DNA from: Shimia litoralis
GTDB taxonomy: Bacteria; Pseudomonadota; Alphaproteobacteria; Rhodobacterales; Rhodobacteraceae
Reading direction: 5' to 3'
DNA: 64,000 nt
Assembly (NCBI RefSeq): GCF_005518135.1
Contig: NZ_SULI01000012.1
Coordinates: 1-64,000, forward strand
Numbering within the stretch: position 1 is the first letter of the stretch; each line of letters opens with the position of its first letter. The translations under genes and the position numbers were made by a program. The notes under the pieces are model-generated. The model had not been told where the DNA came from. It did not search any database and was given only the letters and a program-made list of their open reading frames with translations. Positions 8,197 to 17,854 of the stretch are shown piece after piece.

Positions 8197-9548
8197 GCCA
8201 CGGACCGGATTGCCGTCACGACAATATCTAGGGCAGCGTCCAGCTCAGTGCGCGAAATGGTCAGTGGTGGCGAAAGTGTCAGCACACATCCCTGCGATAT
8301 CTTAAAGCTCAGACCCGCATCCAAACATGCATAATAAATCTTTTCAGCGAGCGCATTTCCCGCTGTTTTGTCCTTACGATCCTGAACAATCTCAACGCCA
8401 AACATCAATCCACGTCCGCGGATATCACCGACGATTGGGACGGAACCAAGACGATCCTGAAGCTGCGCCATCGCATATGCACCAAGCTCTGCAGACCGAT
8501 CGACCAATCCTTCTTCTTCAATGATCTGAATCGTGGTCAAAGCGGCACGGGACGTCACTGGATTTTTTTCGTGGGTATAATGCCCAATCGCAAAGTCGCC
8601 ACACACATCCAGTTCTTTGCGCGCAATACAGGCCGCAATTGGCAGAACACCACCACCCAAGGCTTTGCCCATCGTCACGATGTCGGGGATAACATCGTCA
8701 TGTTCGAACGCAAACATCTTGCCAGTTTTCCCAAGACCCGTGGGAATTTCGTCCATGATCAACAAGGCGCCGTGACGGTTGCACGCTTCACGCACGGCCT
8801 TCCAAAACCCTGCTGGGGGTACGTAAGGGACGGCGCGCATAGGTTCCGCAATGACAGCCGCAACATCCCCTTCGCGTTCCAGCACGAACTCCACCATCTT
8901 GGCACAGGCCAGCCCACAAATATCAGGGCCCGCATGATTGTACGGGCACCGGTAACAGGCAAAGGGCGCCACGTGCTCGGTGCCTGGCAACAACGGGCCA
9001 GCGATGTGACTGCGGAATGTTGCCTCGCCGCCGACACTTGCGGCCCCAAGACCCGCGCCATGGAATGAATCCCAGAAACTGATGGTTTTGAAACGACCTG
9101 TCGCTGCGCGGGCGATTTTCAACGCGACTTCATTTGCGTCTGATCCACCCGTCGTGAATAATGTCTTACTCAAGTCACCCGGAGCGATTTCGGCTAGCTT
9201 TTCTGCAAGTTCAACCGCTGGTTCGTTGGTAAACCGGCGAGGTGCAAACGGCAGATCATCCAACTGAGCTTTGATCGCCTCAATCAGTTTGGGGTGCCCC
9301 CATCCAATATGATGTACAGAGTTGCCGTGAAAATCCATGAAACGACGGCCATCTGAATCTTCAATCCAAATACCTTCGGCCTTGGCAATTGTGCTAACAC
9401 ATGGACTCGATAGACTTTGATGCAGGAATGCCTTGGCATCCCGTTTCAACAGAGGTTCAGAATTCTGCCCAGCCGATTTTGCTTGCCACGACTTTCGCGC
9501 CTCGGACGTGTTAGATTCACCTTCGGTATGTACGACAGTTTGGTTCAT
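8193..9548 (-). CDS. pbfA: Class III PLP enzyme, probable (R)-1-hydroxy-2-aminoethylphosphonate ammonia-lyase
   Basis: A 451-residue class III aminotransferase-fold protein. It shows TTGGSDANEVALKIA (phosphate-binding area, near 125), SFWDSFHGAG, LIMDEIPTGLGKTGK (PLP-ring Asp) and VTMGKALGGG, which carries the Schiff-base lysine. PbfA enzymes have this fold and occur inside AEP gene clusters, where they convert (R)-1-hydroxy-2-aminoethylphosphonate to phosphonoacetaldehyde and ammonia, feeding PhnY. Here it directly follows phnY (gap 78 bp). The fold is certain. The specific lyase function rests on genomic context, and an ordinary aminotransferase cannot be excluded. Confidence 0.75.
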   Translation of the reverse strand: MNQTVVHTEGESNTSEARKSWQAKSAGQNSEPLLKRDAKAFLHQSLSSPCVSTIAKAEGIWIEDSDGRRFMDFHGNSVHHIGWGHPKLIEAIKAQLDDLPFAPRRFTNEPAVELAEKLAEIAPGDLSKTLFTTGGSDANEVALKIARAATGRFKTISFWDSFHGAGLGAASVGGEATFRSHIAGPLLPGTEHVAPFACYRCPYNHAGPDICGLACAKMVEFVLEREGDVAAVIAEPMRAVPYVPPAGFWKAVREACNRHGALLIMDEIPTGLGKTGKMFAFEHDDVIPDIVTMGKALGGGVLPIAACIARKELDVCGDFAIGHYTHEKNPVTSRAALTTIQIIEEEGLVDRSAELGAYAMAQLQDRLGSVPIVGDIRGRGLMFGVEIVQDRKDKTAGNALAEKIYYACLDAGLSFKISQGCVLTLSPPLTISRTELDAALDIVVTAIRSVA

Positions 9549-9626
9549 GGTACCTCGGTCAAAAAAGTGAAGCCCGATATTCTGGGCTCCACAGTCAGGG
9601 AGAGTTCTTTAGAGAAGCGTTGCTCG

Positions 9627-11075
9627 TCAATTTGGCCAAGGAAGCGAATATGTCTTCACGTTGGTGAAGAACTTCATCGCTTCTGTGACGCCTTCTTTGA
9701 CTGCGTTACCCGAGTCCTTGATGCCACCAAACGGAGAGGTTTCAATCCGGTATCCCGGCTGTTCCCAGATGTTACATGTGCCCACATCAAGACCATTGAT
9801 ATAGGCAATGGCGCGGTTCAAGTCGTTGGTGCACACACCAGAGCTCAGTCCGAAGTCGGTCGAATTTGAAATCGCCATGACGTCTTCGTCGTTGTCGGGA
9901 ACACGCACGATCGGAATGATCGGCCCAAAGGTCTCTTCCATTACCAACTCGCTGTCATGAGGCACTTTGTCGACCACGATTGGTGGCAAAAGCGCGCCTC
10001 TTCGTTCCGGATGATACAGAACCTCTGCGCCTTCCTTGGCCGCCTGAAAGACACGATTTTCAAACAGCTCTGCCGCCTGTGCGTGGATCACGCACCCCAG
10101 TTCGGTTTCAGGGTCCTGAGGATCACCAAATTTGATCTTCTTGGCCTTTTCCAGCACCAATGGCACAAACTTGTCCGCGACGCTCTCCTGCACAAGAATA
10201 CGTTTGATCGCTGTACACCGTTGACCCGAGTTCCCAGTGGCTCCTGCCACCGCAATCGTCGCTGCTTTCTCCAGATCGGCATCAGACAGATCGTTACATA
10301 CAATCAACGGATCATTACCGCCCAGTTCCAGCGCCTGACGCTTGTAACCTGCAGTCTCTGCAATCAGTTTGCCAACGGGTACGCCACCAGTAAAGGTGAT
10401 GATATCGATATGTTCGTTCACCATCATTTCCTTGCCGATGTCTTGCGGCAACCCGGTTACGATTTGGAACATTTCTGGCGGCAGGCCCGCGTCATAGAGG
10501 ATGTCAGCGAGAGCAATCGCCGTGAGTGGTGTCAGTTCGGTCGGCTTGCACACCATACAGTTGTTGGTGGCAATCGACGGTGCAATCTTGTGGCTGACCA
10601 TGTTCAAAGGGTGATTGAACGGGGTGATCGCCGAGATCGCTTTTACAGGCTCGCGCTTGGTAAAAATCTTACGCTCTTTGCCGTTGTGCGTCAGATCACA
10701 CGAAAAAATCTCGCCGTCATCATTCAACGCCTGTGCGGCAGCAAATTGATAGACATCTTGGGCACGTTTGGTTTCATAGATGGCGTGCTGATGGCAAATA
10801 CCAAGTTCAAGCGTCAGCCATTTTGCGAGGTACTCGCGACGCTCACCAATCAATTCGCCCGCGCGCTGCAAAATTTGGCTGCGCTCGTACCGGCTGAGTT
10901 TGGGCTTGTAGTTTGCGGCGATCTCAAACGCCTTTCTGGCGTGCTCGGCAGTGCCCGCAGGGACCGTGCCAATCACTTCTTCGGTGTAAGGGTATTTCAC
11001 CTCGATGACGTCGTCGGTGAAGACGATCTCTCCACCGATACGCATCCCCTCATTGCGGATTTCTGTTTTTGTCAT
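9627..11075 (-). CDS. phnY: Phosphonoacetaldehyde dehydrogenase
   Basis: A 482-residue aldehyde dehydrogenase that oxidises phosphonoacetaldehyde to phosphonoacetate with NAD. Catalytic residues are visible: Asn154 in TPFNHP, Glu250 in LELGG and Cys287 in [12 protein letters not shown]. The start is the ATG at 11075 behind a perfect GGAGG; the longer reading frame would run into phnA. It lies between phnA (13 bp upstream) and pbfA, the canonical phnWAY order. Assignment comes from family signature plus unambiguous neighbours PhnW and PhnA. Confidence 0.93.
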   Translation of the reverse strand: MTKTEIRNEGMRIGGEIVFTDDVIEVKYPYTEEVIGTVPAGTAEHARKAFEIAANYKPKLSRYERSQILQRAGELIGERREYLAKWLTLELGICHQHAIYETKRAQDVYQFAAAQALNDDGEIFSCDLTHNGKERKIFTKREPVKAISAITPFNHPLNMVSHKIAPSIATNNCMVCKPTELTPLTAIALADILYDAGLPPEMFQIVTGLPQDIGKEMMVNEHIDIITFTGGVPVGKLIAETAGYKRQALELGGNDPLIVCNDLSDADLEKAATIAVAGATGNSGQRCTAIKRILVQESVADKFVPLVLEKAKKIKFGDPQDPETELGCVIHAQAAELFENRVFQAAKEGAEVLYHPERRGALLPPIVVDKVPHDSELVMEETFGPIIPIVRVPDNDEDVMAISNSTDFGLSSGVCTNDLNRAIAYINGLDVGTCNIWEQPGYRIETSPFGGIKDSGNAVKEGVTEAMKFFTNVKTYSLPWPN

Positions 11076-11088
11076 TGAACCCTCCGGA

Positions 11089-12333
11089 TCAAAGCGCAGC
11101 TGCTGCTGTCGCGTAGAAGAAGGCGTCAAAGTTGCGCAGAACGGGACGCTCAGGCAGGGGCAAGACGCGGTTACAGATAAACGGGACTTCCTGTTCGGTC
11201 AGACCGCCGTGACTGCGCAGCGGTTCATTCAAAGCAGCCAGATCATGACGGTGCTCGGATGTGCCGATACAGATATTTTCACCCGATACCAAAACAACGT
11301 CCCCGATACGGTCTGCTGGCAGTTCGAAACGGGCGACTGCTTCGGCGTTGGTCAGCACATCAGTAATGCCGTTGGTGGCACGCAGCTTGGCCATGATGTC
11401 TTCGTGGTCGCAATCTTCGGGCAAATATGCCGTCGCAAAGGATCCCAAGGCACCGTGGTGCACAACATAGGGGTCAGTGATCGGCAGGATCAAACGTGCA
11501 GCTGCTTCACCCAGCCATTCGTCCAGCAGGTCCTGAACATACACAACAGAAGGCGATCCATCGGCATGGTGCTTGGGTTTCATCCCGTGGTCAGCCGTCA
11601 CAACAATCGCGGCACCCATTGCATCCAATTCGGTCAGGTACTTGTCGAACATTTCATAGAACGCTTTGGCTTCGGCCTGATCAGGCGAATACTTGTGCTG
11701 AACGTAATCCGTGGTGGTCAGATACATCACGTCTGGCGCCCATTCTTTCAGAAGCTTGACACCCGCCGCGAAAACAAATTCTGAAAGCTCGGCCGAGTAG
11801 ACCTCGGGTTGCGCCATGCCAAGCCATTTGCTGGCTTCGGCCTGACCGTGCTCTTCCTGTGTGGATGTATCGGATTTCTCAGCCGAGAAACACTTGGCGC
11901 GGTCTTGGTCAAATTCCAGACCAGCACCGAGCAGAGCCCGCAGCTTGTCCTTGGCAGTGACAACAGCAACCCGCGCGCCAGCTTTATAGAACTCACCAAA
12001 CAGAGTTGGGGCACGCAAGAAACGCACGTCGTTCATCATGACTTCTTCGCCAGTTTCACGCTCGTACAGGTAGTTCCCACAAATGCCGTGTACGACCGGA
12101 GGACGCCCCGTCGCGATCGACAGATTGTTTGGGTTGGTGAAGGACGGCACAACCGAGTGTGCATACCGGTCGGTCCCAGTTTCGCGCATACGTTTGAGGG
12201 TTGGCATCAAGCCATCAGCAATGGCTTTGTCCAAGTATTCTGGTTCGCAACCGTCAAGGCAGATCGCAATCGCGCAAACCTTAGGGGCCGGATAGGCGCG
12301 TCCATTGGCGACAACAGGAGTTTGAATGGTCAT
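11089..12333 (-). CDS. phnA: Phosphonoacetate hydrolase
   Basis: A 414-residue alkaline-phosphatase-superfamily enzyme that splits phosphonoacetate into acetate and phosphate. All expected binuclear zinc-site residues are present: Asp27, Thr66 (nucleophile, in SFTNPN), Asp209 and His213 (TTTDYVQH), Asp248 and His249 (TADHG), and His375 (SHGG). These sit at a constant two-residue offset from my recollection of the Sinorhizobium meliloti enzyme. It has no signal peptide, so it is cytoplasmic. It is second in the operon, 21 bp after phnW. Confidence 0.95.
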   Translation of the reverse strand: MTIQTPVVANGRAYPAPKVCAIAICLDGCEPEYLDKAIADGLMPTLKRMRETGTDRYAHSVVPSFTNPNNLSIATGRPPVVHGICGNYLYERETGEEVMMNDVRFLRAPTLFGEFYKAGARVAVVTAKDKLRALLGAGLEFDQDRAKCFSAEKSDTSTQEEHGQAEASKWLGMAQPEVYSAELSEFVFAAGVKLLKEWAPDVMYLTTTDYVQHKYSPDQAEAKAFYEMFDKYLTELDAMGAAIVVTADHGMKPKHHADGSPSVVYVQDLLDEWLGEAAARLILPITDPYVVHHGALGSFATAYLPEDCDHEDIMAKLRATNGITDVLTNAEAVARFELPADRIGDVVLVSGENICIGTSEHRHDLAALNEPLRSHGGLTEQEVPFICNRVLPLPERPVLRNFDAFFYATAAAAL

Positions 12334-12354
12334 CGGGGAATTTCCTTATTATTC

Positions 12355-13542
12355 TTAAGCGGCCAGCTTGGCGCGTTCTTCAAGTGCGATTGCAGGAGGA
12401 GCGGCATTGGCAACACCCATCTCTTCCAGTGTTTCTTTGGCCGCAGCAACAACCTGCAGCATGACATGCTCATCCATCTGGCCAATACAGCCAACGCGGA
12501 AACTGTCCACAACTGTCAATTTTCCAGGGTAAATGATGAACCCTTTGTTCTTCATCTTCTCGTAAAAATCATCAAAGACGAAATGCTCGTCAGATGGGCA
12601 GAAAAAGGTCACGATGATTGGCGACAACCAACGGTCCTTGAGCAACGTTTCAAAGCCAAGTTCGCGCATACCGGCAACCATGACATCCCGGTTTCGGGTA
12701 TAGCGTCCACCACGTCCGGCAACGCCGCCCTCGTCCATGTGCGCGCGCAGCGCCACGAGGAAAGCCGCAACCACGTGGGTCGGTGGCGTAAATCGCCATT
12801 GGCCGGTTTTGTTCATGTGCGCCCACTGCGCATGCACATCAAGGCTCAGTGAGTGGCTGTTGCCTTTTGCGGCTTCCAGCTCAGCTTTGCGCGCGATGAT
12901 AAAACCAAATCCCGGCACGCCTTCGATGCATTTGTTCGCTGATGACACCATCGCCTCATAGCGAATGTCAGCGCATTTCAGCTCGATCGCGCCAAACGCT
13001 GACATCGAGTCGATCAAAAGTTTGCGCCCAGCGGCATACACGACCTCAGAGATTTCTTCGACGGGGTTCAAGATACCCGAAGAGGTCTCGCAGTGGATCG
13101 CAACCACGTGGGTGATCGCAGGATCGTCAGCCAAAATTTGGGCAACCTCGTCTCCGCGTGGCGGCAGATAATCCCCTTTGTTGAGCACAACATTTGCGCG
13201 ACCAAGGTAATCCAGCGTTTGCGCAGAGCGCATGCCATAGGCGCCATTCGCCAAAACCAGCGCCTTGCCATCACGTGGAATAAACGAGGCAAGCATGGCT
13301 TCTACAGAAAAAGATCCGCTGCCCTGCATCGGCACACAATCAAAGTCGTCTTTGCCGTCACCCAGCAAATCCAAAAGGCGCGTACGTATTTCCAGAGTCA
13401 TGCCGCGAAAGTCGTCATCCCAGCTGCCCCAATCGCGCAACATCGCCTCTTTTACAGCGTAAGAGGTGGTTAATGGGCCGGGGGTCAACAGGTAAGGTTC
13501 ACCTAATCTCGGCGGTTCAAGTTTGGCATTAGGAGTGGGCAT
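12355..13542 (-). CDS. phnW: 2-aminoethylphosphonate:pyruvate transaminase
   Basis: A 395-residue class V aminotransferase that moves the AEP amino group to pyruvate, giving phosphonoacetaldehyde and L-alanine. It shows the family N-terminus LLTPGPLTTS, the PLP-contacting QGSGSFSVEAML, HCETSSGILNP, the PLP aspartate in LLIDSMSAFGA and the Schiff-base Lys204 in SSANKCIEGVPG. First gene of the catabolic operon, divergent from the LysR gene. Alanine made here could be recycled by the alanine dehydrogenase at 60.7 kb. Confidence 0.95.
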   Translation of the reverse strand: MPTPNAKLEPPRLGEPYLLTPGPLTTSYAVKEAMLRDWGSWDDDFRGMTLEIRTRLLDLLGDGKDDFDCVPMQGSGSFSVEAMLASFIPRDGKALVLANGAYGMRSAQTLDYLGRANVVLNKGDYLPPRGDEVAQILADDPAITHVVAIHCETSSGILNPVEEISEVVYAAGRKLLIDSMSAFGAIELKCADIRYEAMVSSANKCIEGVPGFGFIIARKAELEAAKGNSHSLSLDVHAQWAHMNKTGQWRFTPPTHVVAAFLVALRAHMDEGGVAGRGGRYTRNRDVMVAGMRELGFETLLKDRWLSPIIVTFFCPSDEHFVFDDFYEKMKNKGFIIYPGKLTVVDSFRVGCIGQMDEHVMLQVVAAAKETLEEMGVANAAPPAIALEERAKLAA

Positions 13543-13603
13543 TCACTGTCTCCGGAAAGTGGCGTTCGAGTTCACCATTGCAGAAAAATCTCCCATATGT
13601 GAA

Positions 13604-13618
13604 ATTGCAATTAGCAAT
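13604..13618. promoter_or_regulatory. Candidate LysR operator in the phnW/lysR divergent region
   Basis: The 118-bp gap between phnW and the LysR gene holds ATTGC-AATTA-GCAAT. This perfect inverted repeat satisfies the LysR T-N11-A pattern and lies about 40 bp from the LysR start. I see no Pho-box-like direct repeat nearby, which would fit substrate induction rather than phosphate starvation control. Confidence 0.5.
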
Positions 13619-13660
13619 CGATATATAGGCTCTGCTTATGCATGAATTTGGAGAGGTCAG

Positions 13661-14551
13661 ATGCGACACAGTCAACTAAGGGCGTTCCACTATGTCGCCC
13701 ATCTTGGGGGGTTTTCACGCGCCGCAGAATTTTTGCTGTTAACGCAACCCGCCATTTCTGAGCAGGTCCGGAAACTAGAGCAAGATCACGACATCCTGTT
13801 GTTTCACCGAGAGCGAAAGCGCGTGCGCCTCACATCTGAGGGGGAACAGCTATTTCAATTTACCAAACAGTATTTTGAGCTCGAACAGCAAATGGATGAA
13901 TACCTCTCGTCGAAAAGCTCGGTTGTCGACGGCGAGCTGCGGATCATTGCAGACTCGGCGCACCACATCACATTTGTTTTGGGCAAATTTCGACAAAGAT
14001 ACCCGAATATCTCTGTTGTACTGCGCACCGGAAATACGGAAGAGATTTTGGGGGATCTACGCGCCTATAACGCTGAAATCGGGATCGTCGGCAGCCTGTC
14101 ACCAGGCAAAGACATGGAAGCCTTGAATCTTGGCTCAACGGCAATCACCGCGTTCGCCTCAAGAGATGTGTTACTTGCCTCAAAAAAATCACTTACGATC
14201 GAAGAGCTCTCCAATTACCCGCTTGTGTTTCGCGAGAGCGGCTCAAAGACCCGTCAAAAGCTTGAAGACGAGGCGAAGAAACAAGGCATCACCCTTATGC
14301 CGGCGATTATCGCCGAGGGTCGCGAGGCCGTCAGAGAGGTTGTCGCGTCTGGTGCCGGTATTGGATTTGTGTCTCTGGCAGAGTTTGTGCGCGATGATCG
14401 ATTTACGCCCATCAAACTTCAAGATGCCAATATCCAAATGAGCGAAACCATGGTGCATCTCACTCAGCGTCGAGATGTCAGAGTGATCCGTGCCTTCATG
14501 GACTTTGCCCGTAAAACGCTGGCGGAAAAAGAAAACCCCGCCGCGAGCTAA
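13661..14551 (+). CDS. LysR-family regulator of the AEP genes
   Basis: A 296-residue LysR protein. The N-terminal helix-turn-helix (LRAFHYVAHLGGFSRAAEFL, then TQPAISEQVRKLE) is followed by a periplasmic-binding-fold effector domain (about 90-290). It starts behind GGAGAGG. It is divergent from phnW and convergent with phnU, the position held by LysR activators in other phnW-A-Y clusters, so AEP or phosphonoacetaldehyde is the likely inducer. Its last codons overlap the terminator of the opposing transporter operon. Confidence 0.88.
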   Translation: MRHSQLRAFHYVAHLGGFSRAAEFLLLTQPAISEQVRKLEQDHDILLFHRERKRVRLTSEGEQLFQFTKQYFELEQQMDEYLSSKSSVVDGELRIIADSAHHITFVLGKFRQRYPNISVVLRTGNTEEILGDLRAYNAEIGIVGSLSPGKDMEALNLGSTAITAFASRDVLLASKKSLTIEELSNYPLVFRESGSKTRQKLEDEAKKQGITLMPAIIAEGREAVREVVASGAGIGFVSLAEFVRDDRFTPIKLQDANIQMSETMVHLTQRRDVRVIRAFMDFARKTLAEKENPAAS

Positions 14552-14561
14552 CGCGACGGGG
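14525..14561 (-). terminator. Rho-independent terminator of the phnSTU operon
   Basis: On the minus strand a ten-base-pair GC stem (CCCCGTCGCG / CGCGGCGGGG, one G-U pair, loop TTAGCT) is followed by TTTTCTTTTT. It lies 29 bp past the phnU stop and is built into the 3' end of the convergent LysR coding sequence. Confidence 0.8.
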
Positions 14562-14589
14562 CAGAGTGTCTAAGCTGTCATCAAGACCC

Positions 14590-16611
14590 CTAGCGTTTCC
14601 GCCACGCTTGGGTTTTTGCGAGTAGCCCTTTTGAAGCAATCAAGTGGATGATCCGCGCCGCAGCATTTGTGTAGAAGATCATCATCCCCATTGCGGCTGC
14701 GGGTGCGATATCGCCTGCATCATCCATGTTCAGCACGGCAATCGACGCCAGTGATGTTTTTGGAGAATACAGGAACACCACCGCAGACACCGTTGTCATG
14801 GCGTTGACGAACAAGTAGATCGAGATATCCAGCACTGAGGGCATACAGACAGGCACCGTGACCCGACTGAAGAGCTTCATCGTGGGCTGCTTCAAAGATG
14901 CAGATACTGATTCAAACTCTCTGTCCATCTGCTTGAGCGCTGTCACAGCTGTCAAATGCGAGACCGTGTAGAAGTGCGTAACAGAGCAGATCACAAGGAT
15001 CGCCATTGTGCCGTAAATTCCACTCATGGGGTTGGACGGGTTGTTAAAGAAGAAGATGTAAGCCAGCCCCAGAACCATGCCCGGAATTGCCATTGGCAGC
15101 ATCGCAAGCATTTGGAACGCTGCGCGACCGACCAAAAATCCGTTGGATTTTTCGACCAAATAGGCCCCGAAGAACACGATTGATGTACCGACGACGGCAG
15201 TCAAAAGGCCGAGTTTGATCGAGTTAAAGTAGGACCCCCAACCGCCGCCGTCCATTTTATCAAACTGATAGTTGTTCAGGCTCAGGCTAAGATCATACGG
15301 CCAGAATTTGATCAGGGCGGCGAATTGACAGACGGCCAGCATCCCAATGATAAACAAGCCGATGATGCTGCAGTACACAAAGAACAGACTATCAGTCTTG
15401 CTATTCGGCTTAGGTTCAAAAGGTACCGACCGGGCCGTCAGAGACGAAACCTGTTTTGATTGCACCATGCGATCAATCCCAAAGGCAAAGAACGCCGGGA
15501 TAATCAGGATCACGGACACAACGGCCCCCATCTCAAAGTTCTGCTGTCCAATCACCTGTTTATAGATATCGACCGCCAGAACGTTGAACTGGCCGCCAAT
15601 CACCTTGGGTAAACCAAAGTCGGTAATCACCAAGTTGAAGACAACAAAGGCCGCAGAGATCAAACCATAGCGTGCACCAGGAATGGTGACTGTCCAGAAA
15701 GTGCGCCACGGAGACGCGCGCAAACTTGTCGCCGCCTCGTAAAGACGCCCATCAGAGATGGCCAAAGCGGTCGAAATGATGAGGAAGGCGTGTGGAAAGG
15801 TGAAGAACACCGAGCCGATCACAATCCCGATCGGCCCATAGATGCTGGCACCAAACAACAGCTCCTTGAGCATCCCTTGGTTGCCGAACAGATAGACCAG
15901 CGCAATGCCAGGCAAAAGCGACGGCACAAGGATTGGGGCCATGGCAACCAACCGGAACAGCCCTTTGAATCTCATGCAACTCCGGTTCAGCGCATAGGCG
16001 AACCAAAATGCCAGAGACACGGTCACAACCGTACTCAGCAGAGAAATCCAAAGCGAATTCTTGATAGAGTTAAACAACGCCGGTGTCGAAAAGTAATTGA
16101 CGAAGTTATCAATGCCTCTGGCTTTTACCGGGCGCAACTGAACGCGTCGGAAGGTATTTGAGTCAACCTCAAGCCATTCGGTGCTGTCGTGAAGCGTCGA
16201 CCCGACAAGAAAGCGCCCACCCTCAGCCGTATTGCGAAGCTGGTACATGACCGAGCTGCGAAAGCTGAAATCAGGAAAGAATTTTGAGACCGGCAAACGT
16301 CCGTCCGCGCCCGTGCTCAGGTCGGTATGGTCATATACGCCCGTAGTATTGTTAAGCTCGGTTCCGGTGAAAATGGTCCCATCATAGATGCCATCTTCAT
16401 CGCTAACCTGGAATTCGTATTGTGACAGTTGAACCTGATAGGTCGAGAACGACTTGGACAACATCGTGTAGAGCGGCAACGCGAGCGTCACAATCAGGTA
16501 CAAGGCGATCACAGCCATGCCGCCACGCATAACCAGGTCATCCCGGCTAAGCTTGCCTTTTACATTTGGTCCGGCTGGCAGTTGAGACAATTCTGTAGAT
16601 GAAACTGACAT
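14590..16611 (-). CDS. phnU: AEP ABC transporter permease, two fused membrane units with periplasmic insert
   Basis: A 673-residue permease with two binding-protein-dependent transport domains in one chain (about 165-370 and 430-665), resembling PhnU2 / AepXVW-type AEP transporters. EAA-loop-like segments appear as YEAATSLRASPWRTFWTV and ESVSASLKQPTMKLF. After the first helix (about 33-52) there is a non-hydrophobic stretch to about residue 160 that should face the periplasm; ordinary members of about 550 residues lack it. The ATG overlaps the phnT stop as TGATG. One fused permease is enough to complete the transporter. Confidence 0.85.
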   Translation of the reverse strand: MSVSSTELSQLPAGPNVKGKLSRDDLVMRGGMAVIALYLIVTLALPLYTMLSKSFSTYQVQLSQYEFQVSDEDGIYDGTIFTGTELNNTTGVYDHTDLSTGADGRLPVSKFFPDFSFRSSVMYQLRNTAEGGRFLVGSTLHDSTEWLEVDSNTFRRVQLRPVKARGIDNFVNYFSTPALFNSIKNSLWISLLSTVVTVSLAFWFAYALNRSCMRFKGLFRLVAMAPILVPSLLPGIALVYLFGNQGMLKELLFGASIYGPIGIVIGSVFFTFPHAFLIISTALAISDGRLYEAATSLRASPWRTFWTVTIPGARYGLISAAFVVFNLVITDFGLPKVIGGQFNVLAVDIYKQVIGQQNFEMGAVVSVILIIPAFFAFGIDRMVQSKQVSSLTARSVPFEPKPNSKTDSLFFVYCSIIGLFIIGMLAVCQFAALIKFWPYDLSLSLNNYQFDKMDGGGWGSYFNSIKLGLLTAVVGTSIVFFGAYLVEKSNGFLVGRAAFQMLAMLPMAIPGMVLGLAYIFFFNNPSNPMSGIYGTMAILVICSVTHFYTVSHLTAVTALKQMDREFESVSASLKQPTMKLFSRVTVPVCMPSVLDISIYLFVNAMTTVSAVVFLYSPKTSLASIAVLNMDDAGDIAPAAAMGMMIFYTNAAARIIHLIASKGLLAKTQAWRKR

Positions 16612-17720
16612 CACCCCACCTCCGGGCGTTCAAAGGCCATCAGGCGATCAGCAGGGAGTTCAATGACCATATTGTTGCCAGCGCCAAGTCCAAGACGGCG
16701 CACCGCGTTGATCGAAAAATCGGCAATCAACTCGGATTGACCAAACCGTTCATTTTGCAAGCGACACCGCCAAAATGATCCCAAGAACTCCATCTCGTGC
16801 AGCAGAACATCAATACAGTTCTGGTTTTGCGCACTTGGTTGATAGCCGTCTTCGTGTGGAATTACATCCTCGGGGCGGATCGCAGCCACAACAAGGTCTC
16901 CGTCGGTGAAAGTATGATCGTGACAGGCGAATGTTTTCTCACCCACACTCAGTCGACCACCTTCAATCACTGTGGACTGGATTTGGTTCATTTCACCGAT
17001 GAAGTCGGCAACAAACAGGTTCACAGGTTCCCGATAAATCTCGGTAGGAGATCCGACCTGTTCAATCACACCATGGTTCATCACCACAATACGGTCAGCC
17101 ATCGCCAAAGCTTCTTCCTGATCGTGGGTCACCATGACCGTGGTAACGCCCAATTTACGTTGCAGTTCATGGATTTCATGACGCAAGTGCACACGTACTT
17201 TGGCATCAAGGGCCGAAAGCGGTTCATCCAGCAGCAGCAGACCCGGATTGGTGGCGATTGCACGCGCCAGCGCAATGCGTTGTTGCTGACCACCCGAGAG
17301 CTGCGCTGGGTATTTTTTGCCCTGATCTGGCAAGCCAACAAGGTCTAGCAATTCTTGGACACGTACTGCGATTTCAGACTTGCTCCGGCCAGCATTCTCA
17401 AGTCCAAAGGCGATATTTTTTTCAATCGTCAGATTTGGAAACAGTGCATAGGACTGAAAAACAATCCCAAAGTCACGCTCGGACGGTGGCAAGCTCGAAA
17501 CGTCTTTGCCATCTTGCATGATCGTCCCTTTGGTCTGAAGATCAAGACCGGCAATGGCGCGCAGCAATGTCGTCTTGCCGCAACCTGATGGGCCGAGAAA
17601 GCAAATGAATTCGCTTTCTTTGATATCAAGAGAAATATCTTTGAGGGCCAAAAAGTCACCAAAAGCTTTCCATAGGTTCTCGATACTGAGGTAAAGTTCG
17701 CCTGAGGCGGTAGGTTGCAT
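16611..17720 (-). CDS. phnT: AEP ABC transporter ATP-binding protein
   Basis: A 369-residue ATPase. Walker A is GPSGCGKTT, the signature LSGGQQQRIALARA, Walker B LLLLDEPLSALD, with the switch histidine in VMVTHDQEEA. The C-terminal TOBE-like domain (about 240-365) is typical of spermidine/iron/AEP-type importers. The start is the ATG at 17720, which fits the family; a longer frame back to 17831 would overlap the hairpin behind phnS. It drives AEP import with phnU and phnS. Confidence 0.88.
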   Translation of the reverse strand: MQPTASGELYLSIENLWKAFGDFLALKDISLDIKESEFICFLGPSGCGKTTLLRAIAGLDLQTKGTIMQDGKDVSSLPPSERDFGIVFQSYALFPNLTIEKNIAFGLENAGRSKSEIAVRVQELLDLVGLPDQGKKYPAQLSGGQQQRIALARAIATNPGLLLLDEPLSALDAKVRVHLRHEIHELQRKLGVTTVMVTHDQEEALAMADRIVVMNHGVIEQVGSPTEIYREPVNLFVADFIGEMNQIQSTVIEGGRLSVGEKTFACHDHTFTDGDLVVAAIRPEDVIPHEDGYQPSAQNQNCIDVLLHEMEFLGSFWRCRLQNERFGQSELIADFSINAVRRLGLGAGNNMVIELPADRLMAFERPEVG

Positions 17721-17820
17721 CACTGGATTGGTCCTTACTTTATCGTTTGGCGCGCACGCCAGATGCTCCGGGATTTGCCGGAAACTTTTCGCGGGAAGTG
17801 GTGGGGAGGTCATGCGAATT

Positions 17821-17845
17821 GCGAGGAGCAATAGCTGCTCCTCGC
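17821..17845 (-). other. Intercistronic hairpin between phnS and phnT
   Basis: A perfect ten-base-pair inverted repeat (GCGAGGAGCA / TGCTCCTCGC, five-base loop) begins nine bases after the phnS stop. It has no T-tract, so it is more likely an mRNA-stabilising or attenuating hairpin that favours binding-protein expression than a full terminator. Confidence 0.75.
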
Positions 17846-17854
17846 ATCGGAGTA

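Noticed and set aside
9957-11078. A 373-codon open frame on the plus strand opposite phnY
   Set aside because: It is antisense to a gene with complete catalytic motifs and its translation has no recognisable domain.
11809-12852. A 347-codon open frame on the plus strand across phnA and phnW
   Set aside because: It spans two well-supported opposing genes and their junction, so it is a composition shadow.
14572-14582. A CTGTCAT resembling half a Pho box near the phnU stop
   Set aside because: Only one half-site is present and it lies at the end of convergent genes, not at a promoter.
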